In this document: piece after piece, positions 27,901-33,533 of the stretch
How the letters are laid out: each line of letters opens with the position of its first letter
Position numbering within the stretch: the stretch's first letter is position 1
NCBI GenBank assembly: GCA_031213475.1
Contig: JARUPZ010000016.1
Location: forward strand, 5,141,699 to 5,205,698
DNA from: Nereocystis luetkeana
Lineage: Eukaryota > Sar > Phaeophyceae > Laminariales > Laminariaceae
Reading direction: 5' to 3'
DNA: 64,000 nucleotides
Position numbers and translations under genes: made by a program
The notes under the pieces: model-generated
The model's input: only the letters and a program-made list of their open reading frames with translations
Databases searched by the model: none
Told to the model about the DNA's origin: nothing

Positions 27901-30900
27901 TGTCCGCGCGCGCGCGCCCTGCAACGCTTGTACCCCTGCATCACCGCCATCACCCCACCTCTCAAACGTAAAGCAAAGCCGGAGATTACGGCAATAGGAG
28001 AAAGCGGAACCCCTTATCCTGTAGGAGTGAACCACATAGCACGGCGGCGCGCGCGCCCAAGCAGCAAGGTACGCCGCCTCGGTGGCGGTGGCCGCGGCGA
28101 CAGCTGCGGCAGGGGTGATCGCGGCAAGAAAAAATGATGCACATTTCTTCGATTCAGCGCCAACATGGTGGAGCGGTCGGCGGGTTGCGATCCGCCACGA
28201 CACCGACCATCAACATGCGAGGCGACGAAAAATAGGCTTTGCTGTGAAACGTACAACCAAAACCCCTCGCCAATTTCCGCTGGTTGTGGCACGACTCGTA
28301 ACCGTATATACACCAAACCGTGCGGCTTCATTCCTACCGTTACGCAACATTACGTACCCGAAAACGGATGGGTGCACGACACACATCATGAATCAGCGGG
28401 GGGGAGGAAGCAAAAAAACAGCAGCCGGGGGGGCAACAATCCGGATGAACAAGCCACATCCAACATAACGTGGGAGGGGAAAATGTGCCACCATGAAAAA
28501 GCGGGCATGGTAGAGAGGGAGGGGAGGGGAGACTAAAAAAAACAGCCAGGGGCAGCCACTGGCCGGGTAATAAGGTTGCACTCTATATCGCCACTGCAGC
28601 CGTTACACGACAAATTGAATCGTTGCCATCCTTGACCGTGTCGTCCGTGCTATCGCCTAAACAAGAAACCACCTGGTATACGAAAAACGCACCCGGTACC
28701 AGAGGTACCTGGTATATAGTTGGGGTCTAGGGGAGGTCTTGGCAGCAGACATTCGTCGAGCGTTGAACAAAACAAATGCCGTCACAGTCAGTGTGTGCTT
28801 ACCGCTACCGCTACCGCTACCGCTACCGTTACCGTTGCCGCTACCGTTACCGTTGCCGCTACCGCTACCGTCATCGATAACGATACTGGTAACGATACAG
28901 CTACCGCTACCTGTATCACTATTGTTACCGCGACCGCTAACCGTTACCGCTACAGTTACCGCTACCTGTACCGCTATCGCTATCGCGACCGTTACCGTTA
29001 CCGATATCGTTACCGCTACGGATACCGCCACCGTGCCCCACGAACCGGCGAGTGCCACACCCCAAAACATTCAACAACTGATCACGCAAAAATCAACTCG
29101 ACAAGAAGGAGGCACGAGTAACTGGCGGGAAAACGAGAGCACAAAAAGTGAGCACGTCGGTTCCGGCAGAGAGCAACGTGCGTCTCGACTCTTGACAGTG
29201 CGGACCCGTTGTTCTCCACCCTCCCGCCCCCGAAACGCCTCGTAACATGTACGCAAGAACTAAGCTCTACAGCAGCAGTATAGCCCGCGTGGCAGGCACT
29301 GTTGGCGGTCACCCACAGCTTGATGGTGTGGCTATCGCGGTGGAGGGGCATGATCCAGAGACGGCGTAGTGAGCGGCCGCGAAACCTTCAGTGGGGCTAA
29401 CACCTTGCAACCTCGAAATCAAACTCAAGACATACCCTCGCACATATATAGGGTTGGCGTCAGGGATAGATTATATGGGGTACTCAAAAATATATTATCG
29501 TAGTGCTGGAACCACGCGTGGGCCACACCGTTTTTTTTGTTTCCATACGTACTCTTTCCTGTAGGTTATCTACATGCCTCGCGCAGGTGACTTAAGGCGA
29601 CCGCGGCAATGAATCGAGGCAAACGTGAACGAAAAGCGCTCAACCGGCGCTGGCAGTGTCAGCCTCACGAGGAGGAATATTGGTAGCAGTTTACAAGCCA
29701 TGGCTACCGTCGTGTTGGCAACGGCGGACGGTATTAACATCCCCGCCTGTCCGCCCTACCGCGAGCGCCGAGGCACCAGGGCTTTTCAAGGAGATTTTTA
29801 ACTCTTCGTGATGTGTTCTCCCACTACGCGTGCCACCGCAAACAACAGAAATAAACCACGCCAACAAACATGCTGACTCAAGAACAAAGAGAAACCCTAA
29901 CACCACGAGCGTCGGAGTGAACAGAGGAAAATGATGATTGCAGCACTCGTACGAATCCGTTGTCGCACACACACAAGAAAAAAGCCCCAAGAAGACACAT
30001 GCGGCACTGATGATGTACGGAAACCCGAGCCTTGTGCGTGCCGAACCGGAGAATGAAAAAAGCGAGTTCGTGTCCAATGATGTCGCAAACAGTAAACAAG
30101 CAAACCAAAGGCAAACAAACTAACGCCAAAAAACGTGCAGCAATGATGGACGGAGACCCGAGCCTTGCGCTCGCCGAACCCAAGAACGGAGCAGAAACGG
30201 TTCGCGTATGTATATATACGTTCCTGCCGACCGACAGGTCGACGACCATCGAGCACAACCCCCCGCCCAGCGGGCGGCAAGCACATCGGACGCTCAGATA
30301 TTTTGCGGGTAGAGACCAAATCGTGTGACATATTGTGGCGGGCGAGGAGGCGACCAAGAGTGCGCGCGTGAGTGACGCCCATCACTGGAAACGGAATCGC
30401 CGATAACTACAGGGGAGCGAGACCCTTGTCGCGTTTGACATCGACAAAAAAAAACATCCGCGACGTTGTTGGTCGAAAAAAAAAAATCCATACGCCGCGC
30501 TTGTCGTCGACAAACACAAACCGATGCACAACAGTATTCGTGGTCGACAAAACAAAAACGATCGACGTGCTCACAACTCACATGCGCCTCCCTCAGCGTC
30601 TAAACGAGACTCGAAACAAGAATGGCAACCCTCTGTTCGCTCCGCCCCCCTCCCTGCCTTCAGCAGGTGGCGGTACCTCACGACGGCGGCACGTCGTACA
30701 AATAGCAGTAACAGCAGTACACTAGGTTCCCCGACAGCTCACAGCCGTCTCGGTATCATACAGCTAAAACACATGCTAGCATAGGGCTTTTCCTATGGGG
30801 TGGACGGTTCAAAAACGTTCAGTTGGTTGACTCTGCGTCCACGGCAGATGCTACGCATAATATATACCAGGTACCAGGTACCGGGTATTGATTCAATACC

Positions 30901-31543
30901 CGGCACAAAGCTAACCCGTCGGAACGCCACCCGCACACCCACAAAAAAAAGGGCATACCTTGGACTGCATGAGCTCTCTTCCGTCATCTTCCGCGAGAAC
31001 CACCAGCGCCGTGCCCCCCAAGCTCTCCATGAACCGGCAGGAAATATGCCCCGTTCCCCGGTCATCCCACTGACCCTCATCATTCAGCTGGTACAGCTTC
31101 ACGCGCCACCCCACCCCGGCCCCGTTGCCTCCTTCCACGCCCTCCCCTTCCCCATCCCCCCCCGGACCCCCCACGCTTTCCTCCTCTCGGACAACGCCCC
31201 CCCCGCCCTCTCCCTCTCCCGCGTTCTGCGTTCCCACCACCACTACTACCGCCTCCGTCACGGTAGAGCCAACCCCCGCCTGCGCTCCCGCTCTAGCTGC
31301 CGCGGCAACGCCTGTCCCCGCTCCTCTCCCATCGCCGCTGTCTGCCGCTGACGCTCCCGCAACCGCTTCGGTAGCTAGCGCTTCCGCTTCCGCCTCCGCT
31401 GCCCTTGCCTCCGCCGCCATCGCCGCCGAGGCTTCTGCTATCTCCTGTGACCCGTCTGATGCCGCCCCCGCCGCCGCCGAGCCGTGGTCCCCCCCCGCTA
31501 TCGCTACGGAAGACGCCGCCGCCGCTGCTGCCGCCGCCGACAT
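3202..31543 (-). CDS. PPP4R3: Protein phosphatase 4 regulatory subunit 3 (PP4R3/SMEK), 18 exons
   Basis: Known family role: scaffold/substrate-recognition subunit of the PP4 phosphatase complex, acting mainly in the nucleus in DNA-damage and cell-cycle control. I join 18 exons: 31543-30959, 25794-25657, 24044-23904, 22618-22550, 20489-20358, 19227-19111, 16511-16354, 15791-15659, 15282-15226, 14395-14274, 12846-12765, 11460-11328, 10273-10194, 9111-9005, 8444-8342, 7459-7239, 6435-6203, 3971-3202. They sum to 3381 nt, 1126 residues plus stop, with every phase matching. Residues 1-145 are an Ala/Gly/Glu-rich leader; the EVH1/RanBD-like domain begins at about 146 (WRVKLYQLN, QWDDRGTGH). The SMK-1 domain and ARM-like helices run from about 280 to 770 (VVQKIHQNFRI, FRMKYFVLRNNVV, IKDEFYNRYLVKNNLL, NLINSAVIEL). 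The acidic tail includes DEAYFNESDEDDD, SLVAYGDEDDSDDD and a basic end, KRLRLST, as in relatives. It is longer than the animal proteins (about 820-850) because of low-complexity ends. Least certain are the acceptors of exons 11, 13 and 17, the donor of exon 17 and the start codon. Confidence 0.9.
4040..4072. repeat. (AGGG)n microsatellite
   Basis: Seven AGGG units about 70 bp from the exon 18 acceptor; on the transcript strand it is a CCCT pyrimidine tract. Confidence 0.9.
4367..4469. mobile_element. MITE family A, copy 2
   Basis: Inverted termini CGGGGGACCACAGTTAATAG / CTATTAACTATGGTCCCCCG flanked by TA, core ATTGTCAGTAAAAATGG. Located in PP4R3 intron 17. Confidence 0.87.
5563..5590. repeat. 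(GTAC)n microsatellite
   Basis: Six uninterrupted GTAC units, PP4R3 intron 17. Confidence 0.9.
6070..6180. repeat. Repeat family D, fragment in PP4R3 intron 17
   Basis: GATATCGAGTACACCCCCCC, GTGCTCCGTCCCGGCATTGT, GATGCGAGGGTCTATCGTCA and GGCCATGCATGATAATGAGT. The right edge ends about 25 bp from the exon 17 donor. Confidence 0.75.
6203..6435 (-). CDS. PPP4R3: PP4R3 exon 17: acidic motif
   Basis: Encodes NRRKMAEEDGDEAYFNESDE, counterpart of the R-R-x(n)-E-E-E-M-W-F-N acidic motif of animal and plant proteins, then a Gly-rich stretch. Acceptor GAGCAG|AGGTAA is weak. Two phase-1 donors are possible: GGAG|GTGGGA (used here) or AGCT|GTGTGT about 13 bp further on. Confidence 0.75.
7239..7459 (-). 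CDS. PPP4R3: PP4R3 exon 16
   Basis: Acceptor TTGAACAG|TTCATC joins ELVE to FIRAENVKSLVEHVVERF, in exact register with relatives. LEGIKLKHEQ follows the family's F-K-G-L-K-L-R-x-E-Q. The exon ends in a long Gly run and donor GGCAG|GTGAGC (phase 2). Confidence 0.88.
8278..8306. repeat. (GATCT)n microsatellite
   Basis: Five GATCT units in PP4R3 intron 15, about 40 bp after the exon 15 donor. Confidence 0.88.
8342..8444 (-). CDS. PPP4R3: PP4R3 exon 15
   Basis: Acceptor GTGACAG|GTATCT (phase 2), donor GTAGAG|GTGAGA (phase 0). Encodes YLVKNNLLAPVFALF and DNLINSAVIELVE, the family's most conserved region (N-L-x-N-S-A-x-x-E). Confidence 0.93.
9005..9111 (-). CDS. PPP4R3: PP4R3 exon 14
   Basis: Acceptor GCGCAG|GTGTCG (phase 0), donor AACAG|GTGCGA (phase 2). 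Encodes RVLRLLSCKDRYLQLAAIRF and CVGIKDEFYN, matching the family's A-x-R-F-x-R-x-x-I-G-x-K-D-E-F-Y-N-R. Confidence 0.92.
9195..9366. repeat. CATCATCC/CATCACCCAT degenerate array
   Basis: Imperfect units of 9-20 bp (ATCATCCATAG, CATCACCCATAG) in PP4R3 intron 13. Confidence 0.75.
10194..10273 (-). CDS. PPP4R3: PP4R3 exon 13
   Basis: Encodes HICDLLSFCVRSHTFRMKYF and VLRNNV; donor AACGTG|GTGGGT. The phase-1 junction requires acceptor GCGAG|GGCAC at 10273. A better-looking CCAG|GTGTCG at 10283 would break the frame unless another small exon lies between 10284 and 11327, so the 5' end is uncertain. Confidence 0.75.
11328..11460 (-). CDS. PPP4R3: PP4R3 exon 12
   Basis: Acceptor CACTGCAG|ATCTGT (phase 0), donor GCAGAAG|GTACGC (phase 1). 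Encodes TFLGIFYDHYVHWLVEPF, equivalent to the family's E-F-L-x-x-F-Y-x-x-x-x-x-x-L. The acceptor lies directly against a LINE 3' tail (11461-11690). Confidence 0.88.
11465..11690 (-). mobile_element. LINE 3' tail fragment abutting PP4R3 exon 12
   Basis: Plus-strand text GGTACTCATTCGCTGCTTGC followed by GAGACGGAGCACCGTTC and the adjoining region match the L2 tail at 49700-49870. It lies in the sense direction relative to PP4R3, with its C-rich end at the exon 12 acceptor. Confidence 0.75.
12478..12560 (+). mobile_element. LINE 3' tail fragment in PP4R3 intron 11
   Basis: GTCTCGAAGGGATGCGTGAT, then CCAAATGACCAACAAATGAG and a C-rich tract, as at the 3' end of L1 (48820-48945). Opposite in orientation to the fragment at 11465-11690 in the same intron. 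Confidence 0.75.
12765..12846 (-). CDS. PPP4R3: PP4R3 exon 11
   Basis: 82 bp; phase 2 in, phase 0 out. I chose acceptor CGGTTAG|CGAGTG because it gives a gap-free fit to plant relatives (ECRALLFWVIRRLTTD, then GVLLQAAE). Earlier AG sites would add a Gly/Ala-rich stretch. Donor is GCGGAG|GTGAGA. Confidence 0.72.
13875..14050. mobile_element. Repeat family C (GATCTG-rich), copy 1
   Basis: Contains ACAGATCCAACCCAGAAAAA, GGCTCCCACCCGCCAACATG and AGATCATACAGATCATACAG. The family is recognised by a GATCTG-rich body around a CACCCGGCAACATGAGCT core. PP4R3 intron 10. Confidence 0.7.
14051..14144. mobile_element. Foldback MITE family B, copy 1
   Basis: Near-perfect palindrome: AACCCTTTTAGGACCGCAGT, CCCGTTTTGGGGACAA, a short centre (CTTCAAGCTCAAG), then the complement ending CTGACAGGGTTT. 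In PP4R3 intron 10, next to repeat C. Confidence 0.85.
14274..14395 (-). CDS. PPP4R3: PP4R3 exon 10
   Basis: Acceptor CGGCAG|GTATTC, donor AAGCA|GTGAGT (phase 2). Encodes CMEVLLASLSHDPALFRTHV, equivalent to the family segment D-I-x-x-x-L-x-x-x-P-x-x-x-R-x-x-V. Confidence 0.85.
15226..15282 (-). CDS. PPP4R3: PP4R3 exon 9: 57-bp exon
   Basis: 19 codons, phase 0: VAPRDAFYRHLWDEVPFFE, between TTCTCAG|GTTGCG and TTCGAG|GTGAGA. Matches the family segment R-D-A-F-F-x-x-L that follows the L-Q motif. Confidence 0.82.
15395..15600. repeat. ATCA/CACCAATC degenerate array
   Basis: Loose units such as CACCACCAATCA and CAACATCAGTC between PP4R3 exons 9 and 8. Confidence 0.75.
15659..15791 (-). CDS. PPP4R3: PP4R3 exon 8
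   Basis: Acceptor GCCACAG|CTTGCAG (phase 2), donor CTGCAG|GTAAGA (phase 0). Encodes YVRDVFMLLHDPETG and DVLMFLRELFNMAKTLQ, equivalent to the family's L-V-x-F-L-x-E-F-C-x-x-x-x-x-L-Q. Confidence 0.9.
16354..16511 (-). CDS. PPP4R3: PP4R3 exon 7
   Basis: Acceptor TTCCAG|GTCTTG (phase 0), donor TTCAGAG|GTGAGA (phase 2). Encodes PIADEEVVQKIHQNFRITFL, the family's most diagnostic stretch (I-x-x-K-I-H-Q-x-x-R-x-x-x-L-K-D), and TLNSLTYFNNTEIV. Confidence 0.92.
16888..16965. repeat. Repeat family E, copy 2
   Basis: AAATCGCTTGGCACAGATAA, CAACCAGTGTGAAAATCGTG and AATGCCGGTGCCCGCTACG; about 80% identical by eye to 756-835. PP4R3 intron 6. Confidence 0.6.
17584..17660. mobile_element. Half copy of foldback MITE family B
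   Basis: One arm only: CACCCTTGTAGTGAGGCAGT, CCCGTTTAGGGGAAAAAC, then TTTTTCAAGTAGTTTG. The second arm is missing; MITE A copy 3 starts 26 bp further on. Confidence 0.6.
17686..17798. mobile_element. MITE family A, copy 3
   Basis: Termini CGGGGGACCATAGTGAGCAG and CATGTACTATGGTCCCCCG with the family core GTTGTTAGTAAAAAT. In PP4R3 intron 6. Confidence 0.83.
18655..18900. mobile_element. Repeat family C, copy 2
   Basis: CAGCTCCCACCCGGCAACAT, then GATCATCCATATCATACAGA and CTGCCCTGAAGGATCTACAG. PP4R3 intron 6. Confidence 0.7.
19111..19227 (-). CDS. PPP4R3: PP4R3 exon 6, followed by a GC-AG intron
   Basis: 39 codons, phase 0; acceptor CGTTAG|GTGCTG. Encodes LFVDMAGVFEYDLELK and HRKFLTETASFKQ, matching the family's I-M-D-V-I-G-x-L-E-Y-D-P and H-R-x-F-L-x-E-x-A-x-F-K. 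Conserved sequence stops at AAGCAG|GCGAGA and resumes in frame at VLPIADEEV in exon 7, so the donor is GC, not GT. Confidence 0.86.
19417..19528. mobile_element. Diverged MITE related to family A
   Basis: CGGGGGAACATAGTAATCAG at the left and CTGAATACTATCATGTGCCCCC at the right, with a core unlike family A. In PP4R3 intron 5. Confidence 0.55.
20147..20275 (-). pseudogene. Ghost copy of PP4R3 exon 5 (tandem duplication)
   Basis: On the minus strand it reads DEEESLRLPCHIIKAIVGLN then EATLLK followed by GTAAGC, an almost exact copy of the 3' two thirds of exon 5, its donor and about 30 bp of intron (shared CTTACACAAAAA stretch at 20147 and 20311). The upstream part, including the splice acceptor, is missing and replaced by a G-tract, so it cannot be spliced in as a normal exon. 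Reading frame and donor are still intact, which suggests a fairly recent event. Confidence 0.85.
20358..20489 (-). CDS. PPP4R3: PP4R3 exon 5: SMK-1 domain core
   Basis: 44 codons, phase 0 at both ends; acceptor GGGTAG|GGCGGA, donor TTGGAG|GTGAGC. Encodes GGEYLTKLLKVFSDCEDLDD and HIFKAIVGLNDATLLE, matching the family's E-G-Y-I-x-K-L-L, C-E-D-L-E-x and I-x-K-x-I-x-L-L-N motifs. Its 3' part and donor are duplicated in tandem just downstream (20147-20275). Confidence 0.88.
20975..21265. mobile_element. Repeat family C, copy 3 (reverse)
   Basis: GAGTCGGACAGACC at the left and GATCTGTCCGACGTGTG at the right suggest terminal inverted repeats; interior CATGTTGCCGGGTGGGGGGC. About 290 bp, PP4R3 intron 4. 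Confidence 0.72.
21640..21812. repeat. Long imperfect inverted repeat (hairpin)
   Basis: The left arm (GAGGCAGTTGCGGG, then GGTCAGGTACCAGCGATGTG) is complementary to the right arm (CACATCGCTGGCACCTGAAC, then CCACTCAACTGCTTCG), with about 70 bp between and a smaller inner GAAGC/GCTTC pair. In PP4R3 intron 4; not related to families A-E. Confidence 0.75.
22236..22344. mobile_element. Diverged MITE related to the 19417 copy
   Basis: GTGGGCACATAATAATTAGG at the left, TGATTACAACAAATGCCCAC at the right; it shares the pattern of a terminal G/C block followed by TAATxAG. Directly followed by a run of TACCWGGTA boxes. Confidence 0.5.
22550..22618 (-). CDS. PPP4R3: PP4R3 exon 4: 69-bp exon at start of SMK-1 domain
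   Basis: 23 codons (ILELLKAGSPQAKETYAG, ending SLSEK), phase 0 at both ends. Acceptor CCCCAG|ATCCTG follows a pyrimidine tract; donor GAAAAG|GTAAGT is near consensus. It fills the family segment between the LPxxEL and EGYIxKLL motifs. Confidence 0.8.
23904..24044 (-). CDS. PPP4R3: PP4R3 exon 3: end of EVH1-like domain
   Basis: 47 codons, phase 0 at both ends; acceptor TTGCAG|GAGAAT, donor GGAGCG|GTAAGC. Encodes GCLEIWDQICDVQG, the family's C-x-E-I-W-x-x-I-C-x-V-Q-G helix that closes the N-terminal domain, then a Gly-rich linker and LPEPKMDTL. Confidence 0.88.
25272..25320 (-). pseudogene. Decayed copy of the 3' half of PP4R3 exon 2
   Basis: The minus strand shares TGGAGTAGACCTGG with exon 2 and reads AGKNGVDLELT against exon 2 AGGTGVDLALS, followed by a possible donor CACAG|GTAATC. 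The upstream half is not similar. It lies about 340 bp downstream of exon 2, in intron 2. Confidence 0.55.
25657..25794 (-). CDS. PPP4R3: PP4R3 exon 2: EVH1-like domain, middle part
   Basis: 46 codons between CCAG|GTCGTG and TTTCAG|GTGCGC, phase 0 at both ends. Encodes YQRQGENIITWCEAP and VDLALSFQ, which match the family pattern of a tryptophan followed by D-L-A-L-S-F-Q. A Gly/Ala-rich insert (about 14 residues) separates them. A decayed copy of the 3' half lies downstream at about 25272-25320. Confidence 0.88.
25795..30958. other. PP4R3 intron 1 (5.2 kb)
   Basis: The largest intron of the gene. Contains the (CCGCTA)n array, a CAC/CAA triplet run at 26690-26730, Ala-coding GCG runs near 28080 and TACCWGGTA boxes at 28706 and 30866-30881. 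No embedded gene recognised. Confidence 0.6.
28799..29040. repeat. Degenerate hexanucleotide array (CCGCTA)n
   Basis: About 240 bp of CCGCTA/CCGTTA units, cleanest at 28801-28840 and decaying outward. It keeps all six frames open, so long ORFs over it are artefacts. PP4R3 intron 1. Confidence 0.88.
30959..31543 (-). CDS. PPP4R3: PP4R3 exon 1: low-complexity leader and start of EVH1-like domain
   Basis: Residues 1-195. The Ala-rich leader is encoded by imperfect GCN repeats; conserved sequence starts at WRVKLYQLN and continues through QWDDRGTGHISCRF. The donor is TCCAAG|GTATGC, phase 0. The Met at 31543 is the most upstream in-frame one I accept; a later Met is possible because the leader is not conserved. 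Confidence 0.82.
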
Positions 31544-32865
31544 GATGTCGCCGCCCCGCCCCCCCGAGAAGTGTACGAGCGTGCCGAGGGCAACCCGTAC
31601 TGTTTGGTGATTTCGCTGCTGATTATGCTACTGGTACCGCTGATGCTGCTGCTTCTGCCTGTACCTGCCGACCGAGGCGAGCGAGCGGCCGTCGAAAAAA
31701 ACGCGAGTCCCGGGGGGGGGGAAACATCAACACCATAAGACAGTCAACACGATGACGCAACTCAACGATGAGGAAACCAACAAAGATAATGACGCAAAAT
31801 CAGAGCAACGAGGCACCCAATGAAAAATAGACAGCTCGTTCAATGAAATTAGACCACGCCGAGACGCAGGCCTGGGTGCGTAGTGTGGCACATCGCCAAG
31901 AGCAGCGGAGAAGGGTGGCGGTGGTGGCGATGATGTCGTGTTTGCGTTGTGACGTTGGGAATCACAACAACGATACCTGAAGAGGAAGCTGAAGACAAAA
32001 CCCCAAACAAAGCTCAAGCGTGACGCAACAAAAACGCTACTCATAGAACAACCATTGGTCGGCAAGGACCGTGTTCAAAATATGCGGGGAGTGGGGGAAG
32101 GCACGTAAGAAAAAGCAAAAAACAGTCCGAGCGGAGGCCGCAAAAAACACGCCCGCATGATCTCCGCTCGCCGCATGGACACGAAAACCCCCTTCGCAAG
32201 CTCTCTTGAATGGCCGGTGCTCAGCTCACCTCACCTACCCGCTCCTAGACATGCCCTCGCGCAGTGATGCCTCCCTCCGTTTCTCCCTCGCGCTCCCTGC
32301 CACGAAGGTCGAAACGGAACGAAACAAAAACCAGCGTCTCCCTCTTCCCTGCCTTGGACACGCCTCCTTCCTTGCCCCCTTTAATCTGCGTGCGTTGCCT
32401 TTTCCTTAAAGAGCCCCGGCCAACCCCGCACGTACGTACGGTCTCCTGCGCGCCGCTCCAGATAGCGCGGGAAAAGTCAACGCGTACTGTATCGCCGAAC
32501 GAAGTGCTGGTGGTGGTAGCAGCGTACGCGTGGGTCGCGCAGCGGGGACCCTAAACGACGCCACTAGTGCCGCTGTTGCTGCTGTACAGTCCGCCCGCCC
32601 TTCCTTCTTCTAAAAACTACCGCCGTGAAATATAGAAAATAACAGAAACAGCGGTGATACAACGTACCCACTGAGTAATACCAGATACCTGGTATTCAGA
32701 ATTTTCAAATTTGAACGCTTCTCCTCTCCGTTCGCAACAACCACACCAACAACAGTAACGGCAAGATCGATCTATTTCTTGGCGTCTACCAGGTATCTAG
32801 CTATGAACAGCCGGCTCTGCCCCCTGCAGCCCCTCCCGCCTTCTCGGTACTCCAAGCTTGGAAAA

Positions 32866-32915
32866 AGGCTAGGCTAGGCTATAGTCTAGGCTAGGCTGCG
32901 AGGCTAGGCAAGGCG
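32866..32915. repeat. (GGCTA)n degenerate array
   Basis: GGCTAGGCTAGGCTATAGTC, then further AGGCTAGGC units; intergenic upstream of PP4R3. Confidence 0.8.
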
Positions 32916-33160
32916 AGTGCGTCGCGACGATCGTTCAAGTGGTGGGGGCGTTAAAAGACGAAGACAAGAAAGCATACGGACCAGCAGAGGAACGCAATGG
33001 AGGGTAGGGGGGGGGGGTTCAGCTGTTGTTGGACAAGCAAGAGACACACGTGTCAGGCTTTTGCGAGGCAGGGATTTCAACAAACAACGAAGTGCAAAGG
33101 CCAAACTCGACACGGCAGCCTGTCAGTAGAATGGTGCTGCTGCTATCATATTGCTGCTAT

Positions 33161-33263
33161 TACGGGGGGGGATATTAAATAGGACAAAATCTTGTTAGTA
33201 AAAAAAGGAAAATGTAAAGGTTTTTGTCTGTACCGTAGGTCCTATTTACCATGGTCCCCCATA
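33161..33263. mobile_element. MITE family A, copy 4
   Basis: Left end altered to CGGGGGGGGATATTAAATAG; right end CTATTTACCATGGTCCCCC; core CTTGTTAGTAAAAAAAGG. Intergenic, 5' of the PP4R3 gene. Confidence 0.78.
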
Positions 33264-33434
33264 AGACGATAACTCGAGACCTTATACGAGTAGACTAACG
33301 TACGAACACGCCGAAACAAAACGTGATGTGATAATAATGTGGTACGCATATGTGCGGTATCATAGCTGCGGTTTATCCTAATTCTCCCCGTCGATTTAGA
33401 CCGTCGTATCCAGTACAGTAGGGTATACCAGTAC

Positions 33435-33533
33435 TAACCCATTTAGAACCGCAGTCCCGTTTTGGGGCAAACCACTCAAATTTCAAGTGTGTAGTTTGTC
33501 CCCAAAACGGTACTGCGGTTCTAAAGGGGTTAA
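33435..33533. mobile_element. Foldback MITE family B, copy 2
   Basis: Arms TAACCCATTTAGAACCGCAG / CTGCGGTTCTAAAGGGGTTA around TTGGGGCAAACCACT and its complement; centre CAAATTTCAAG. Intergenic. Confidence 0.87.

Noticed and set aside
28739-29245. 168-codon plus-strand ORF made of Leu/Pro repeats
   Set aside because: Artefact of the (CCGCTA)n array, which has no stop in several frames on both strands.
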